This document shows positions 1-9,200 of a stretch of 14,256 nt of DNA, piece by piece. The translations under genes were made by a program, and so were the position numbers. Below the pieces are notes generated by a model that had not been told where the DNA came from, did no database searches, and saw nothing but the letters and a program-made list of their open reading frames with translations. The stretch's first letter is position 1. The number at the start of each line of letters is the position of its first letter. This DNA is from an uncultured Duganella sp. (GTDB lineage Bacteria; Pseudomonadota; Gammaproteobacteria; Burkholderiales; Burkholderiaceae), in contig CAMLRG010000142.1 of NCBI GenBank assembly GCA_946482335.1, forward strand, positions 1-14,256, read 5' to 3'.

Positions 1-2993
1 AAAGTTTGCATCAGCGGCCGCACCAGCAGCGGCCGGATGGCCTGCTTCTGCTGGTCGCTCATGCCGACCAGCATTTGCTCGTCCACATAGCGCAGGGCGT
101 CGGCCAGTTCGGAGCCGCTGCCATCGAGCGTCTGTTGCATCAGCTGCTTGGCGCCGGGCCCGGGATCGCCCTGGTTGCGGATCTGGTTGAAGCGGGCGCG
201 CAGTTTGCCCAGGCTATCCATGTAGCCGCGCATCAGCGACGCGTCCTTGTCCTTGGCCACCACCAGCTGGGCCACGCCCGCGAACTCGCGGCCGACAGGG
301 CCCAGCGGCAGCGGCGCGCCAGGCGGTGCGTTGGCCGGCAGCGTGACGTTCACCTGCGACGGTTTCTGGCGCAGGATGGTTTCGCGGAACCAGTCGCCCA
401 CGCTGCGCGAGGCGCGCTGCAGGCCTGCATCGAGCAGGGAAGGGTTGTCCCACGACGTTTCCTGGTACACCGTGTTCACCAGCTTGGAGATCGGCGAAGC
501 TTGCGGATCGCCGAGGCGGTTCATGGCGCCCGCTGCCGCTTCGAAGCCGCTCAACTCCCTGATGGCGACGCCCTGCAGGAATTTCTGCCATTCCTTGGCG
601 TAGTCGTTCTTGTAGGACTCGACCAGGGCTTTCTGGATCTGTTCGGGGCTGCCTTCCAGCGTCAGGTCGTCGCGGCTGGCTGTCTTCAGCACCCAGTCCG
701 CGCTTTGCAGCTCGCGGTTGGCGGCTTCCTTGAAGGCGTCACGCACATAGCCCTCCCATGCGGCGCGGGTGAAGGCGCCGGAAATCGAATAGCTTCCCAG
801 CACCAGTTCGCGGTCCTGTTCGCCGACGATTCGCGCCACCGTCATGGCGGGGTAGCGGGTCGCTGCGCGTGCCTTCACGTCGGCGTACACACGCTCGCGT
901 GCGGGCATGCCGCGCACCACGCCGCGCAGGGTGTTGCGCGACTGGTCGACCAGTGCCAGGCGGTTCTCCACCTGCGGCCAGGATGGGTCGTTGATTTCCG
1001 CCAGGTAGAAAGCGATCAGGCGTTCGGCGCTGCGGATCATCTGCTCGCGCGGCATGCTGCCCCGGTTCGCTTCCAGCCAGACGCGCCAGAAGCGGGTCAG
1101 CTGGTCGTTCAGGTGGCTCGCTTCCGCGCGCGATTTATCGCCCAGCATCAGGTAGGTTTTCAACGCGTTGTAGGCGTCTTCCACGTTTTCCGGCGAGGCG
1201 TCCTTGAACTGCTGCGTGCCCCCGGCCTGCGCTACGGCCGGTGCAGGTGCAGCGGTGCCCGGGGCGCCGGGCGCCGCGCTGGCAGCCGCCGTGCGTACCA
1301 ATGGCTGCAAGCGGTCGGCATTCGCGTTGACTTCGCCCAGGAAGCTTTCCAGCGACTGGCCGACGGGTTTCAGCATGACTTCACGCACGCCGGCGAAATA
1401 TTCCTCGCGCAGTTTTCGCTCAAGCAGCTCGCCCTGGTACAAGCCCAGGCTGACCGACAGTGGGCGGTCGTCGCGGAAGCGCGCCAGTTGTTCGATACGG
1501 TCCTGCAGGATCTCCAGCGCTTCCAGGCGCGCGGCTAGCTCGGGGCGCTGCTTCTGCAGTTTGACCACCTTGTCCAGGTCCGCCTGCACATTGGCGACCA
1601 GTTGGCGGTTGCCCATATAGGACCAGCTCCAGCCGCCCAGCAGCAGACCGCTGAGCGCGACGGCGCCGAAGAAGGCCGCGTAGCGCATGCGGATCTTGGC
1701 CGGGCTGGCATACTGGGCGACCAGGTTCTTGTCGGCGAAGATCACGTTGCGGAACAGCTTGAGCAGGAAATAGCCGTGCTGCTGGTCGCTGTCCTGATGT
1801 TCCTGCCGCTGCAGGCTCAGGTCAAAGCGCTGCGCAACGCGGTGCGAGGTGGCCGACACGCCTTCGCCCTCCTGCAGTGCGCTGGTGAAGTAGAAGCCGC
1901 GGAACACCGGCTTGAACTGGAACGGGTTCTCTTCGAACAGCGTTGCGATGAAGGTTCGCAGCGGCGCCTTGATGGAGTTGAACTCCAGCGGGAAGGTGAA
2001 CACGCCGGAAGGCAAGCGCTCGCGCCATTGCAGGGCCATATTGGCCAGGCTCATTTCTTTCAAGCCTTCGTACAGTTCCTCGAAGCGTGCGTCGAATTGC
2101 TGCAGCAATTCTTCGTTCGGCTGGTTCTTGCGGTAGGGCAGGGTGGCGCCCCAGACGCGGTCGCGCTCTCCGATTTCGGCATCATGGAAGAAGTCGCTGA
2201 ACCCGTTGATCAGGTCCGCCTTGGTGAAGATGATATAGACCGGGGCATGCACTTCCAGCTTCTCGGTCAGCTCCTGCACGCGCTGGCGCAGGTTCTTGGC
2301 CAATTCGATGGCGAACTCCGGACGCTTGCCGGTCAGTTCCGCAATGCTGACCGCCATGATGATGCCGTTGATCGGGGCTTTCTTGCGGTATTTCTTCAGC
2401 AGGCCGAGGAAGCCGAACCACTCGGCACGGTCCTCGTCATTGACCGCGTAGCGGCCGGCGGTATCGAGCAGGATGCCGTCCGTGGTGAAGAACCAGTCGC
2501 AGTTGCGGGTACCGCCCACGCCTTGCACGATGCGGCTGCCGGCCAGCGGAAATTGCAGGCCGGAGTTGGCGATCGCCGTGCTCTTGCCGGCCGCCGGGTT
2601 CCCGATGATCATGTACCAGGGCAGTTCGTACAGCGCCGCACTGCCGGAGCGCAGCCCCAGTTTCGAGGTCTTGATGGTCTGGATGGCTTCCAGCATGCGC
2701 TTGCGCAGGGCTTCCGTTTCATGGCGCGGCGCGGCTTCGGCCTTGGCGGGCGCCGCCACGGCTTGCTGCTCCAGCATATTGCCCAACTGGCCGGCGGCGC
2801 GGCGTGCGCGGTAGCGGCGCCACAGCCAGACCATTGCGCCAAGCAGCAGCGCGCCGCCCAGCACAATGAAGGCCAGGGTGTAAGGCAATTCCAGCAGCAC
2901 GGCCACCACCAGCAGGAAGGCCGCGAAGGCGATCCAGCCATACATCAGGAAGGCGGTGCGCGAAGTCAGGATGTCCCGGATTCTGTGCATCAT
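1..2993 (-). CDS. tssM: T6SS inner-membrane protein TssM (IcmF family), 3' end outside the window
   Basis: About 997 residues are visible; the C-terminus runs off the left edge (the family is usually about 1100-1300 residues). TssM is the large inner-membrane component of the T6SS membrane complex with TssL and TssJ. Translating the minus strand shows two N-terminal hydrophobic segments (about residues 14-33 and 37-58), then a cytoplasmic GTPase-like domain with a Walker A motif GNPAAGKS (131-138, Lys137) and a Walker B-like GILLDTAGRY (Asp177). A third membrane segment lies near residues 438-460, followed by the long periplasmic IcmF-related region. Walker A is intact, so this copy is of the nucleotide-binding type. 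ATG codons at 2993 and 2990 are adjacent and either could start; upstream is a purine-rich AGAGTAGAGAA. The gene lies 18 nt after the preceding stop and is probably the third gene of an operon. Long plus-strand frames opposite it are composition artefacts. Confidence 0.96.
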   Translation of the reverse strand, partial: MMHRIRDILTSRTAFLMYGWIAFAAFLLVVAVLLELPYTLAFIVLGGALLLGAMVWLWRRYRARRAAGQLGNMLEQQAVAAPAKAEAAPRHETEALRKRMLEAIQTIKTSKLGLRSGSAALYELPWYMIIGNPAAGKSTAIANSGLQFPLAGSRIVQGVGGTRNCDWFFTTDGILLDTAGRYAVNDEDRAEWFGFLGLLKKYRKKAPINGIIMAVSIAELTGKRPEFAIELAKNLRQRVQELTEKLEVHAPVYIIFTKADLINGFSDFFHDAEIGERDRVWGATLPYRKNQPNEELLQQFDARFEELYEGLKEMSLANMALQWRERLPSGVFTFPLEFNSIKAPLRTFIATLFEENPFQFKPVFRGFYFTSALQEGEGVSATSHRVAQRFDLSLQRQEHQDSDQQHGYFLLKLFRNVIFADKNLVAQYASPAKIRMRYAAFFGAVALSGLLLGGWSWSYMGNRQLVANVQADLDKVVKLQKQRPELAARLEALEILQDRIEQLARFRDDRPLSVSLGLYQGELLERKLREEYFAGVREVMLKPVGQSLESFLGEVNANADRLQPLVRTAAASAAPGAPGTAAPAPAVAQAGGTQQFKDASPENVEDAYNALKTYLMLGDKSRAEASHLNDQLTRFWRVWLEANRGSMPREQMIRSAERLIAFYLAEINDPSWPQVENRLALVDQSRNTLRGVVRGMPARERVYADVKARAATRYPAMTVARIVGEQDRELVLGSYSISGAFTRAAWEGYVRDAFKEAANRELQSADWVLKTASRDDLTLEGSPEQIQKALVESYKNDYAKEWQKFLQGVAIRELSGFEAAAGAMNRLGDPQASPISKLVNTVYQETSWDNPSLLDAGLQRASRSVGDWFRETILRQKPSQVNVTLPANAPPGAPLPLGPVGREFAGVAQLVVAKDKDASLMRGYMDSLGKLRARFNQIRNQGDPGPGAKQLMQQTLDGSGSELADALRYVDEQMLVGMSDQQKQAIRPLLVRPLMQT

Positions 2994-3011
2994 TTCTCTA
3001 CTCTTGCAAGG

Positions 3012-4418
3012 TTAGCTAAGGGATGGCGCTTTGCTGCCCGGGGCCGGGATAGGGCCGACCAGCAAGGCGAAACGTTGGGTTGGTTCGATGTTCGACAGGG
3101 CCAGCGCGAAGCCGGCGCTTTCGCTGGCTTGTGCATGGGCCAGGCCGATTGCAGCGATGGCGCCGACAGCGCCGGTGTATCCGCAGGCCGCGCCGATGCA
3201 GGCCAGCGCGGTGTCGGCATCAAGCGCGGGGGCAGCGGTGCCGATGCACTGCATCAGGTCAGCCATGTGCGCGCCGCGGTGGTCGGTGTCGGCGGCGACA
3301 TAGCCAGGTTCCACGCCATCGGTCAGTGCCAGTGCTTCCTGCGCCAGTTCGGCAAGCGCAGGCTTGTCGCCTTCGGCGCCGGCTTGCAGGGCGAGCAGGC
3401 GCAATGCGTCGTGCGCGTCATCTGCTGGAAGCAGCAGGATGCCGGCCGCACCCTCTGCGGGCATGCGGCCATCCGGGTTGCGCGGTCCGTACAGTTTGCC
3501 GTTGATCGCCAGGCGCTCAACGGCCTCGGTATCGATGGATGAATCACAAGCGAGCAGCATGGTCATGGATGGTTGCGCAGCCACGGCGCGCAGCGCAGCG
3601 AGGGGCGATGGCGTGACCGCGCCGGTGGCGGCATGCTCCGCCAGGCACTCCTGCGGCCAGCCCGCATCGGCGGCGCAGTGCAGGAGCCAGCGCCTTGCCG
3701 TTTCCTGCAGTGGCGCCGGCCAGTCAGCAGGGAAGAGCGGCAGCAGCCGCAGCACGCTGTCGCTGCCATATGCCTTGGCGCGTGCGGCCAGGCGCGCCGC
3801 GACGTCCCCGCCCAGCGCCATCGCGCGCAAATGCTGCGGCCCGGGCTTGCGTCCGGCCGGCTGCTGTGCCGCCAGCCATTGCTCTAGCGGCGCGGTGTCC
3901 AGGCCGGGCACGCGTCCGGCGAGCAAAGGGAAGCCTTGCAGGTCCGTGAGCTCGGGATCGAGGTCGAGGCTCGCCGCCCCGTCCGCGATGGCGGCGGCAA
4001 GCTCGCTGGGCGAATCGCCGTGCACCAGGCGCAAGGCGGCGCCGCCGATGCCGAGCGCCGGCCAGGCCGCCGCCGTGCCGCCGGTCCCGCCAGCGCTGCC
4101 AGTGCCGCCAACGTCTCCACTGCCGGAGGCGCCGCCCGCGCCGATGGCGCCGGAACTGCCGCCTGCTCCCGCCTGGGCGTCCGTGCCGGCCAGCGGCGTC
4201 GACGCCGCGCGGGCAGCGGGGTTGGCCGCCGCCGTGGCGAAGGATTTGTTGGCAAGCCAGACCGCGGTGAGCAGCGACATCGGCATGACCAGCATGGCCA
4301 AAGCCAGGTCGCCCGTATCGGGCATGCGCGTAGTGCTGCGCCAATACCAGACGGCGCCGGCCCAGCAAATGCCGAATACCCCGATCACCAGCAAGCTGCG
4401 TTTCAACCAGTTCTGCAT
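3012..4418 (-). CDS. T6SS-cluster membrane protein with ketoacyl-synthase/thiolase-like domain
   Basis: This 468-residue protein has two N-terminal membrane segments (about 8-26 and 38-56), a Gly/Ala/Ser-rich linker (about 80-117) and a soluble domain from about 119. Two stretches resemble the C-terminal half of beta-ketoacyl synthases. Residues 287-330 run from LLACDSSID through a grL-like turn to MPAEGAAGILLL, like the KAS pattern of a Gly/Asp-Ser strand followed by PGEAA. Residues 409-426 (GAACGYTGAVGAIAAIGL) resemble the GxTGAA helix start of KAS enzymes. I see no clear KAS nucleophile Cys or full His/His set, so it may be a non-catalytic scaffold; this is inference. It lies 14 nt after the tagX-type gene and 18 nt before tssM, so it is probably co-transcribed with the core secretion genes and may help assemble or anchor the membrane complex. 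I do not recognise an established gene name. Confidence 0.8.
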   Translation of the reverse strand: MQNWLKRSLLVIGVFGICWAGAVWYWRSTTRMPDTGDLALAMLVMPMSLLTAVWLANKSFATAAANPAARAASTPLAGTDAQAGAGGSSGAIGAGGASGSGDVGGTGSAGGTGGTAAAWPALGIGGAALRLVHGDSPSELAAAIADGAASLDLDPELTDLQGFPLLAGRVPGLDTAPLEQWLAAQQPAGRKPGPQHLRAMALGGDVAARLAARAKAYGSDSVLRLLPLFPADWPAPLQETARRWLLHCAADAGWPQECLAEHAATGAVTPSPLAALRAVAAQPSMTMLLACDSSIDTEAVERLAINGKLYGPRNPDGRMPAEGAAGILLLPADDAHDALRLLALQAGAEGDKPALAELAQEALALTDGVEPGYVAADTDHRGAHMADLMQCIGTAAPALDADTALACIGAACGYTGAVGAIAAIGLAHAQASESAGFALALSNIEPTQRFALLVGPIPAPGSKAPSLS

Positions 4419-4432
4419 GAAGCCTCGTGCTC

Positions 4433-5272
4433 CTATTTCTTCCTTACCCCGTCCACCCGCAACTCGGTGTGGCCGAAATCCATCATCTTCCAGCGGCCGC
4501 CCCAGGTCAGGCCCAGGCTCTCAGCCACTTCCCCGAACAGCTGGTAGCCGCGCATCGCCCACGGGTCACGCTCCGAGATCACCAGCTTGCCGTCGCGCAG
4601 GAAAGCGCAATCGGCGGCCAGCCCGTACTGGTGCCAGCTCTGGAAGGCAGCCGCATTGGTCACGCTGCTGCCCTGCGCCGCCAGCGCATCCTGGCGTTCG
4701 GGACTGCGGTAGCCTTCCAGCAGCGCCATGTCGTAGCCGTGGCGTTCCTTCATGATGCGGAACGCCTGCAGCAAGCGTTGCGCGTAATCCTTTTCCAGCA
4801 GCGTCCAGTCGCGGCTGGCCGAGACCAGGCCGGGACGCACGGTTTCCACTTCCGGCGTCATGAAGAGCATGGGCGGCAGGGGAGGCGGGGGCACCAGCTG
4901 CTCCCCTTGCAGCAGCGCGGCCACTTGCTGGTTGGCCTCGCGCACCGGCATATCGAAGCCGCCGACCATGGTGCGGCTGCTCGACATCCACGCCACCACC
5001 GCCGGCAGCACCATGATCACAACGGCTGCCAGAACCGTCCAAAGGTGTTCGCGCAGGAAGTTGCCACCCTGGCGCACCGCCATTGCCGACTCGGTTCCCA
5101 GCGACTCGGCCTGTTCGCCGCTGCGGCGGGCAAATTCCTGCATGCGCCGCTGCAAACGGCTGCCCGCCAGCTCCAGGCGGCGCGCGACATACGCCCTCCC
5201 GGCGGGAAACAGGACCATCCAGCTCAACGCGCAAGCCAGCAGGAAATAGAGCAGGAGAGCAAGGAAAACCAC
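4433..5272 (-). CDS. tagX: Membrane-anchored M15-family peptidoglycan peptidase (TagX type)
   Basis: This 279-residue protein has membrane segments at about residues 2-22 and 77-95, a Pro-rich stretch (128-134) and a C-terminal M15 (VanY/CwlK-like) metallopeptidase domain from about 155. Motifs seen are EGYRSPERQ (186-194), the zinc-ligand pattern SWHQYGLAAD (His214, Asp221) and DFGHTEL (Asp265 in the general-base position, His268 as third ligand). All key residues are present, so it should be active. M15 enzymes of this group cut peptide cross-links or stem peptides of peptidoglycan. TagX of Acinetobacter is an L,D-endopeptidase needed for T6SS assembly, and the same role here (opening the wall for the TssJLM complex) follows from homology and position upstream of tssM. 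The start is GTG at 5272, chosen because AGAGG (complement of 5278-5282) lies 5 nt upstream. The alternative ATG at 5274 is in another frame. It is the first gene of the leftward operon. Confidence 0.9.
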   Translation of the reverse strand: MVFLALLLYFLLACALSWMVLFPAGRAYVARRLELAGSRLQRRMQEFARRSGEQAESLGTESAMAVRQGGNFLREHLWTVLAAVVIMVLPAVVAWMSSSRTMVGGFDMPVREANQQVAALLQGEQLVPPPPLPPMLFMTPEVETVRPGLVSASRDWTLLEKDYAQRLLQAFRIMKERHGYDMALLEGYRSPERQDALAAQGSSVTNAAAFQSWHQYGLAADCAFLRDGKLVISERDPWAMRGYQLFGEVAESLGLTWGGRWKMMDFGHTELRVDGVRKK

Positions 5273-5277
5273 ATTGA

Positions 5278-5282
5278 CCTCT
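5278..5282 (-). promoter_or_regulatory. Ribosome binding site for the tagX-type gene
   Basis: The complement reads AGAGG and sits 5 nt before a GTG codon at 5272-5270. It supports GTG as the start rather than the out-of-frame ATG two bases upstream. Confidence 0.6.
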
Positions 5283-5479
5283 GGAATTGAAATTACTAAT
5301 TTGATAACAATGAAGGCGCGTGTCGTCTTAGCAATTAATTATTGCGGGAAAGTATATCTTGAACTTCTGATAAGCCGCGTTCGCTTGGATTTCAATCGTG
5401 CGGCCCGCTGTTAAAGGGTTTCCGCTGAACAGTGCGCGGCCTTTCGCACGAATAAAGTAAAGTATTGACAACCTTTATC

Positions 5480-5484
5480 AGGAG
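5480..5484 (+). promoter_or_regulatory. Ribosome binding site deciding a TTG start
   Basis: AGGAG lies 7 nt before TTG at 5492 and is the only good Shine-Dalgarno sequence near the start of this reading frame. It favours TTG 5492 over the TTG at 5465. Confidence 0.65.
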
Positions 5485-5491
5485 TAATCCA

Positions 5492-6277
5492 TTGTCCTCA
5501 AGCAACGAAACCCGGAAGCCGGCAGGCCGGCCCAGCTTGCTTTCGACCGAGCAGCAAAATGCTCTTGAGAAACACCAACCGCAGGCTGCCGTGGCCGCGC
5601 CCCAAACGGCTGCCGCGCCACGCCGCAAGCATGTGTGGGCCGTGGCTGCGCTGTGTGTGTTCGCCATCGCCGCAGCTTTCGCCGTAGTGCAGTTCGGCGA
5701 AGCGGAACAAGGGGCCGTCACCGTGGCCACGGCTCCGCCTTCATCGGCCTCCCTAACGGCTGCGCCGGCCGCCCCAGTGCCAGCAGCCGATCCGGCGCCG
5801 GCCGCAGCCAGCCCGCCGCCAAGCGCGGTGGCGGACAACGCAGCCCTTCCCGCCGCTGCGGCACCAGCTGTCGCCGCCATCGTCGACGAAGCGCCGCCAC
5901 CGGCCAATGCCAAGCCGACGGAATCGCTCGCGCAAATGCTGGAAAGCGGTGTTCCCCCCGCCGCCAAGCGCCCCGCGCCGCAGGTCGTGCGCAAGCCTGT
6001 GAAACCGAAGCCGGCCAGCCCGCCCGACCGGGCGATCGCCGCCGCGCCGGAACTGGATAACGACGTCGAGCTGCTGGCAGCCCTGGTAGCGCACGCCAAA
6101 TACGATACGTCCGCCAATGCGCGCCTGCCATTGCCGAAAGCGCTCGAACAATGCAAGAAGCAGGGCAAGCAGGACGCCGCACGCTGCCGGATCCGTGTCT
6201 GCGAAGGCCGCTGGAAGAAAAACGAATGCCGCGCTTACAGCCGCAGCAAACTCGAAAGGGTGGCGTCCGGATCATGA
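5492..6277 (+). CDS. VgrG-coupled single-TM Ala/Pro-rich protein with four-Cys C-terminus
   Basis: I do not recognise this 261-residue protein. It has a short cytoplasmic N-terminus, a basic patch (PRRKH, 43-47), one membrane segment (about 48-67), a long Ala/Pro-rich stretch (about 76-185) and a compact basic C-terminal part with cysteines at 221, 232, 237 and 246. The layout of TM helix, extended Pro-rich periplasmic arm and small C-terminal domain recalls TonB-like or cell-wall-spanning proteins; that is an analogy only. The Cys spacing could form two disulfides in the periplasm. TTG at 5492 is taken as the start because of AGGAG 7 nt upstream. Its TGA overlaps the vgrG start (ATGA, 6274-6277), so translation is probably coupled. 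This makes a role in loading, exporting or regulating the VgrG spike plausible but unproven. Confidence 0.8.
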   Translation: MSSSNETRKPAGRPSLLSTEQQNALEKHQPQAAVAAPQTAAAPRRKHVWAVAALCVFAIAAAFAVVQFGEAEQGAVTVATAPPSSASLTAAPAAPVPAADPAPAAASPPPSAVADNAALPAAAAPAVAAIVDEAPPPANAKPTESLAQMLESGVPPAAKRPAPQVVRKPVKPKPASPPDRAIAAAPELDNDVELLAALVAHAKYDTSANARLPLPKALEQCKKQGKQDAARCRIRVCEGRWKKNECRAYSRSKLERVASGS

Positions 6278-9200
6278 GCCAGCAGATCGTGCAGCAAATC
6301 CATGCGGCGCTGGCGCGCTTTGCCAGCGACAGCCGGCTTTACGAATTGACGCTCGAGCAGGAAGACGGCCTGGGTTCCGGCGGCCTGCTGGTGGAAGCCT
6401 TCCTGGCCGACGACTGCCTGCAGGAAGTTGGCGCGCGCGACGTGATCGCTCTCTCCACCAGTGCGCACATCGGCATTGGCCGATTGCTGGGCCAACGCGC
6501 CACCTTGCACGCCAGCCTCGCCGACGGCAGCCGCACCAGGTTCCACGGCTTCGTCAGCCACGCTGCAATGCTCGGCAGCGAAGGCGGCCTGGCACGCTAC
6601 CGTCTGCGCATGGCTCCGTGGCTTTGGCTGCTCACGCAAAGCCGCAACAGCCGCGTATGGCAGGATGCCAGCGTCGCCGATATCGCCGAATCCATTTTCC
6701 AGCAGTACGCGCCGCACGCCCGCTGGCGCTGGAGTAAAGGCATGGCGGACAGCCCGCAGCGCAGCTATTGCTGCCAGTACCGCGAATCCGATTACGACTT
6801 CGTCCGCCGCCTGTTGACGGAAGAGGGCATCGCCTGGCGCTTCGAAGACACGGAAGATGGGCAGGAACTGGTGCTGTTCGACGACAGCAGCCAGCAAGCC
6901 GCGCTGCCTGAAGACGCCAGCAGCGCCGCCGGCGCAGGCTTGCGTTATCACGCCGCGCGCGCCGGCGAAACAAGCGACACCGTCCAGTCGCTGCGCCACC
7001 AGCGTGCATTAGCGGTCGGGTCTACGGCAGTCCTGAGCTACGACTACAAGGCAAAGCGCACCGTAAGCGCCAGCATCCCTGTGCGGGCTGGCAGCTATGG
7101 CAAGAGCGCTCCAATGCTGGAAAGCTGCGATTACGCCGGCCAGTACTTTTACCCCAACGGCAGCGAGGCGGAACGCTACGCGACACTGCAGATGCAAGCC
7201 CACGAAGCGCGCGCCAACCAATGGCAGGCCCGCTCCACGGTGCGCACACTGCGCGCCGGAACCCGCTTCACGCTGGCACAAGGGCCGCTCGACGAAGGTG
7301 GAGGCGAATATGCCGTGCTGCGCGTGTGCAGCGTTGGCGTGAACAACCTGCCGGGCCAGGTACAGCACGGCCTGGCCGAACTGTTTGGGCCGGTCCCGGA
7401 GCTGCTGGAACAACTCGCTGCGCCGCTGGACGGCTTGCCGGAAGACTTCCCGGCCGTGCTGGCGCAAGCGCGCAGCAGTGGCTACGCCAATAGCTTCGAA
7501 GCACTGCCCGCCGACATGCCGTGGCGCCCGGTGCATGCCGGCGGCATCGCCCGCCAGCACCCGCGCCCGACGGCGCATGGCTGCCAGAGTGCCATCGTGG
7601 TCGGTGGCGACAACGGCGGCGGCCCTGGCGGACCTGGTGCCGGCGAAATCCATTGCGATGCGCTGGGCCGCGTGCGCATCCGTTTCCATTGGCAGGACAA
7701 CGCCGATGCCACGTGCTGGGTGCGCGTGGCCCAGCGCTCCGCAGGCGGCGGCATGGGCAGCCAATTCCTGCCGCGCATAGGCCAGGAAGTGCTGGTGCAG
7801 TTCATCGAAAACGATATTGACCGCCCGATCATCGTCGGCGCCCTGTATAACGGGCAGGGCGAAGGCGGCACCATGCCGACGCCGGGCGGCCAGGCCGCAC
7901 AAGCCATGGACGGCCTGTTCGCGCCCGCCCACGACCACGGACCCAGCGCACAAGGCAACCTGGCCGGCGGCCACAGCCCCGTATGGCATGGCGCGGCCGC
8001 AGCCAGCGGCGACCACCGCAATACGGCGGCGCAATGGGGCGTAAGGAGCAAGGAATTCGGCGGTGGCGGCTACAACCAGCTGCTGTTCGACGACACCGAC
8101 AGCCAGGGCCGCATCCAACTGCGCACCACCCAGTCGGCGACGGAACTGAACCTCGGGCACCTGCTGCACGGTGCCGACAACTTCCGCGGCAGCCTGCGCG
8201 GGCAGGGTGCGGAACTGCGCAGCGATGCATACGGCGCCGTGCGCGGTGGCTCCGGCTTGCTGGTCAGCACGTACAAGCTGGCGCACAGCGCCAGTCAACG
8301 CGAGCCGGCGGGCGACAATACCGCCGGCATCGCCATGCTCAAGCAGGCCGTCGCACTGGCCGACACTTTCAATGACAGCGCCCTCAGACACGGAACCGTA
8401 CCACTGGCAGCCCACGTTGGAGCGCCCGAAGGGAAAGGCAGCCGGCTGTCCGCGCAGGAGGCGCCGCTGCGTGCCCTGCAGACCGCTGTATCCGGCATGG
8501 TGGATAGCGCTGGCTTCAGCAAAGCCCGCGACGCGGCCGGCAAGCGGACGACGGCAACCGGGGCGGACAAGCTGCCGCACAGTGCCGATCCGGTGGTCGC
8601 CATTTCGGCAAAAGAAGGGTTGGCGCTGAGCGCTGCGCGCGACCTGCAATTCGCCAATGGCGAAGTCGCCGCCTTCAGCAGCGGCAAGGACACCCAGCTC
8701 TCGAGTGGCGCGCAGATGCGCATCCACAGCAACCAGGCGATCGGAATGCTGGGCGGAGCGGTCGGGCCGGGCGAACAAGGGCTCGGCATACAGCTGGTTG
8801 CCGCGCGCGACAATCTGGTCTCCCAGGCGCAAGCAGGGGAAATGAAGGTGCAGGCGCGCGACGACGTCAACATCAAGAGTTCCAACGCCCATATCGACTG
8901 GGCTTCGGCGAAGAAGATCTCGCTCTCGACTGCCGGCGGCGCCAACATCACTATCGATGGCGGCAACATCACCGTCCAGTGCCCGGGAAAGCTCCAGATC
9001 AAAGCCGGCAAGAAGAACTTTACCGGCGCGGCGGAACGCCACTACTCCCTGCCGGTGATGCCGGTGACCGTGCCCGCCGTTGTCGTAGGCCGAAAGCTGG
9101 AAAGCACCTTCGCGCTCGACCAACTGGCCACCCTGGCGCAGAACTCGTCCAAGGTGGAGTTCGTGTTCATGATGGTGCCAATATTCGGCTATGACCTTCC

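Larger units (their letters stand above)
5273..5491. promoter_or_regulatory. Divergent intergenic region between the tssM operon and the vgrG operon
   Basis: About 220 bases separate two divergent operons and are visibly richer in A/T than the genes on either side, as expected for promoters facing both ways. For the leftward operon, TATACT (complement of 5351-5356) is a good -10 hexamer, but I see no good -35 at the right distance. For the rightward operon, TTGGAT (5385-5390) and TGTTAA (5409-5414) are spaced by 18 nt and form a weak sigma-70-like pair. GCAATTAATTATTGC at 5331-5345 has 5-bp inverted arms and could be an operator. No sigma-54 -24/-12 element was recognised. The promoter calls are guesses from consensus. 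Confidence 0.4.

Noticed and set aside
6..3542. Two long plus-strand open frames (510 and 646 codons, 6-1538 and 1602-3542)
   Set aside because: They lie opposite tssM, whose translation shows Walker motifs and membrane segments. The plus frames read as low-complexity Ala/Gln/Arg/His-rich protein with no motifs, typical antisense artefacts of GC-rich genes.
3364..4755. 463-codon plus-strand open frame
   Set aside because: It is antisense to two good minus-strand genes and is rich in Ser, Pro, Arg and Ala with no recognisable domain.
5465..5470. TTGACA as a -35 box
   Set aside because: A -10 at 16-18 nt would fall on the start codon of the gene, and no TATAAT-like hexamer is there.
5465..5491. 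Earlier TTG start at 5465 for the TM/Pro-rich protein
   Set aside because: No ribosome site lies before it, while TTG 5492 has AGGAG at 7 nt.
6151..6273. Upstream start for vgrG adding 41 residues
   Set aside because: The extra part lies inside the preceding gene in another frame. ATG 6274 gives the usual VgrG N-terminus and an ATGA overlap.
7009..9123. 704-codon minus-strand open frame inside vgrG
   Set aside because: It is antisense to the well-conserved OB-fold and DUF2345 part of VgrG and has no motif of its own.
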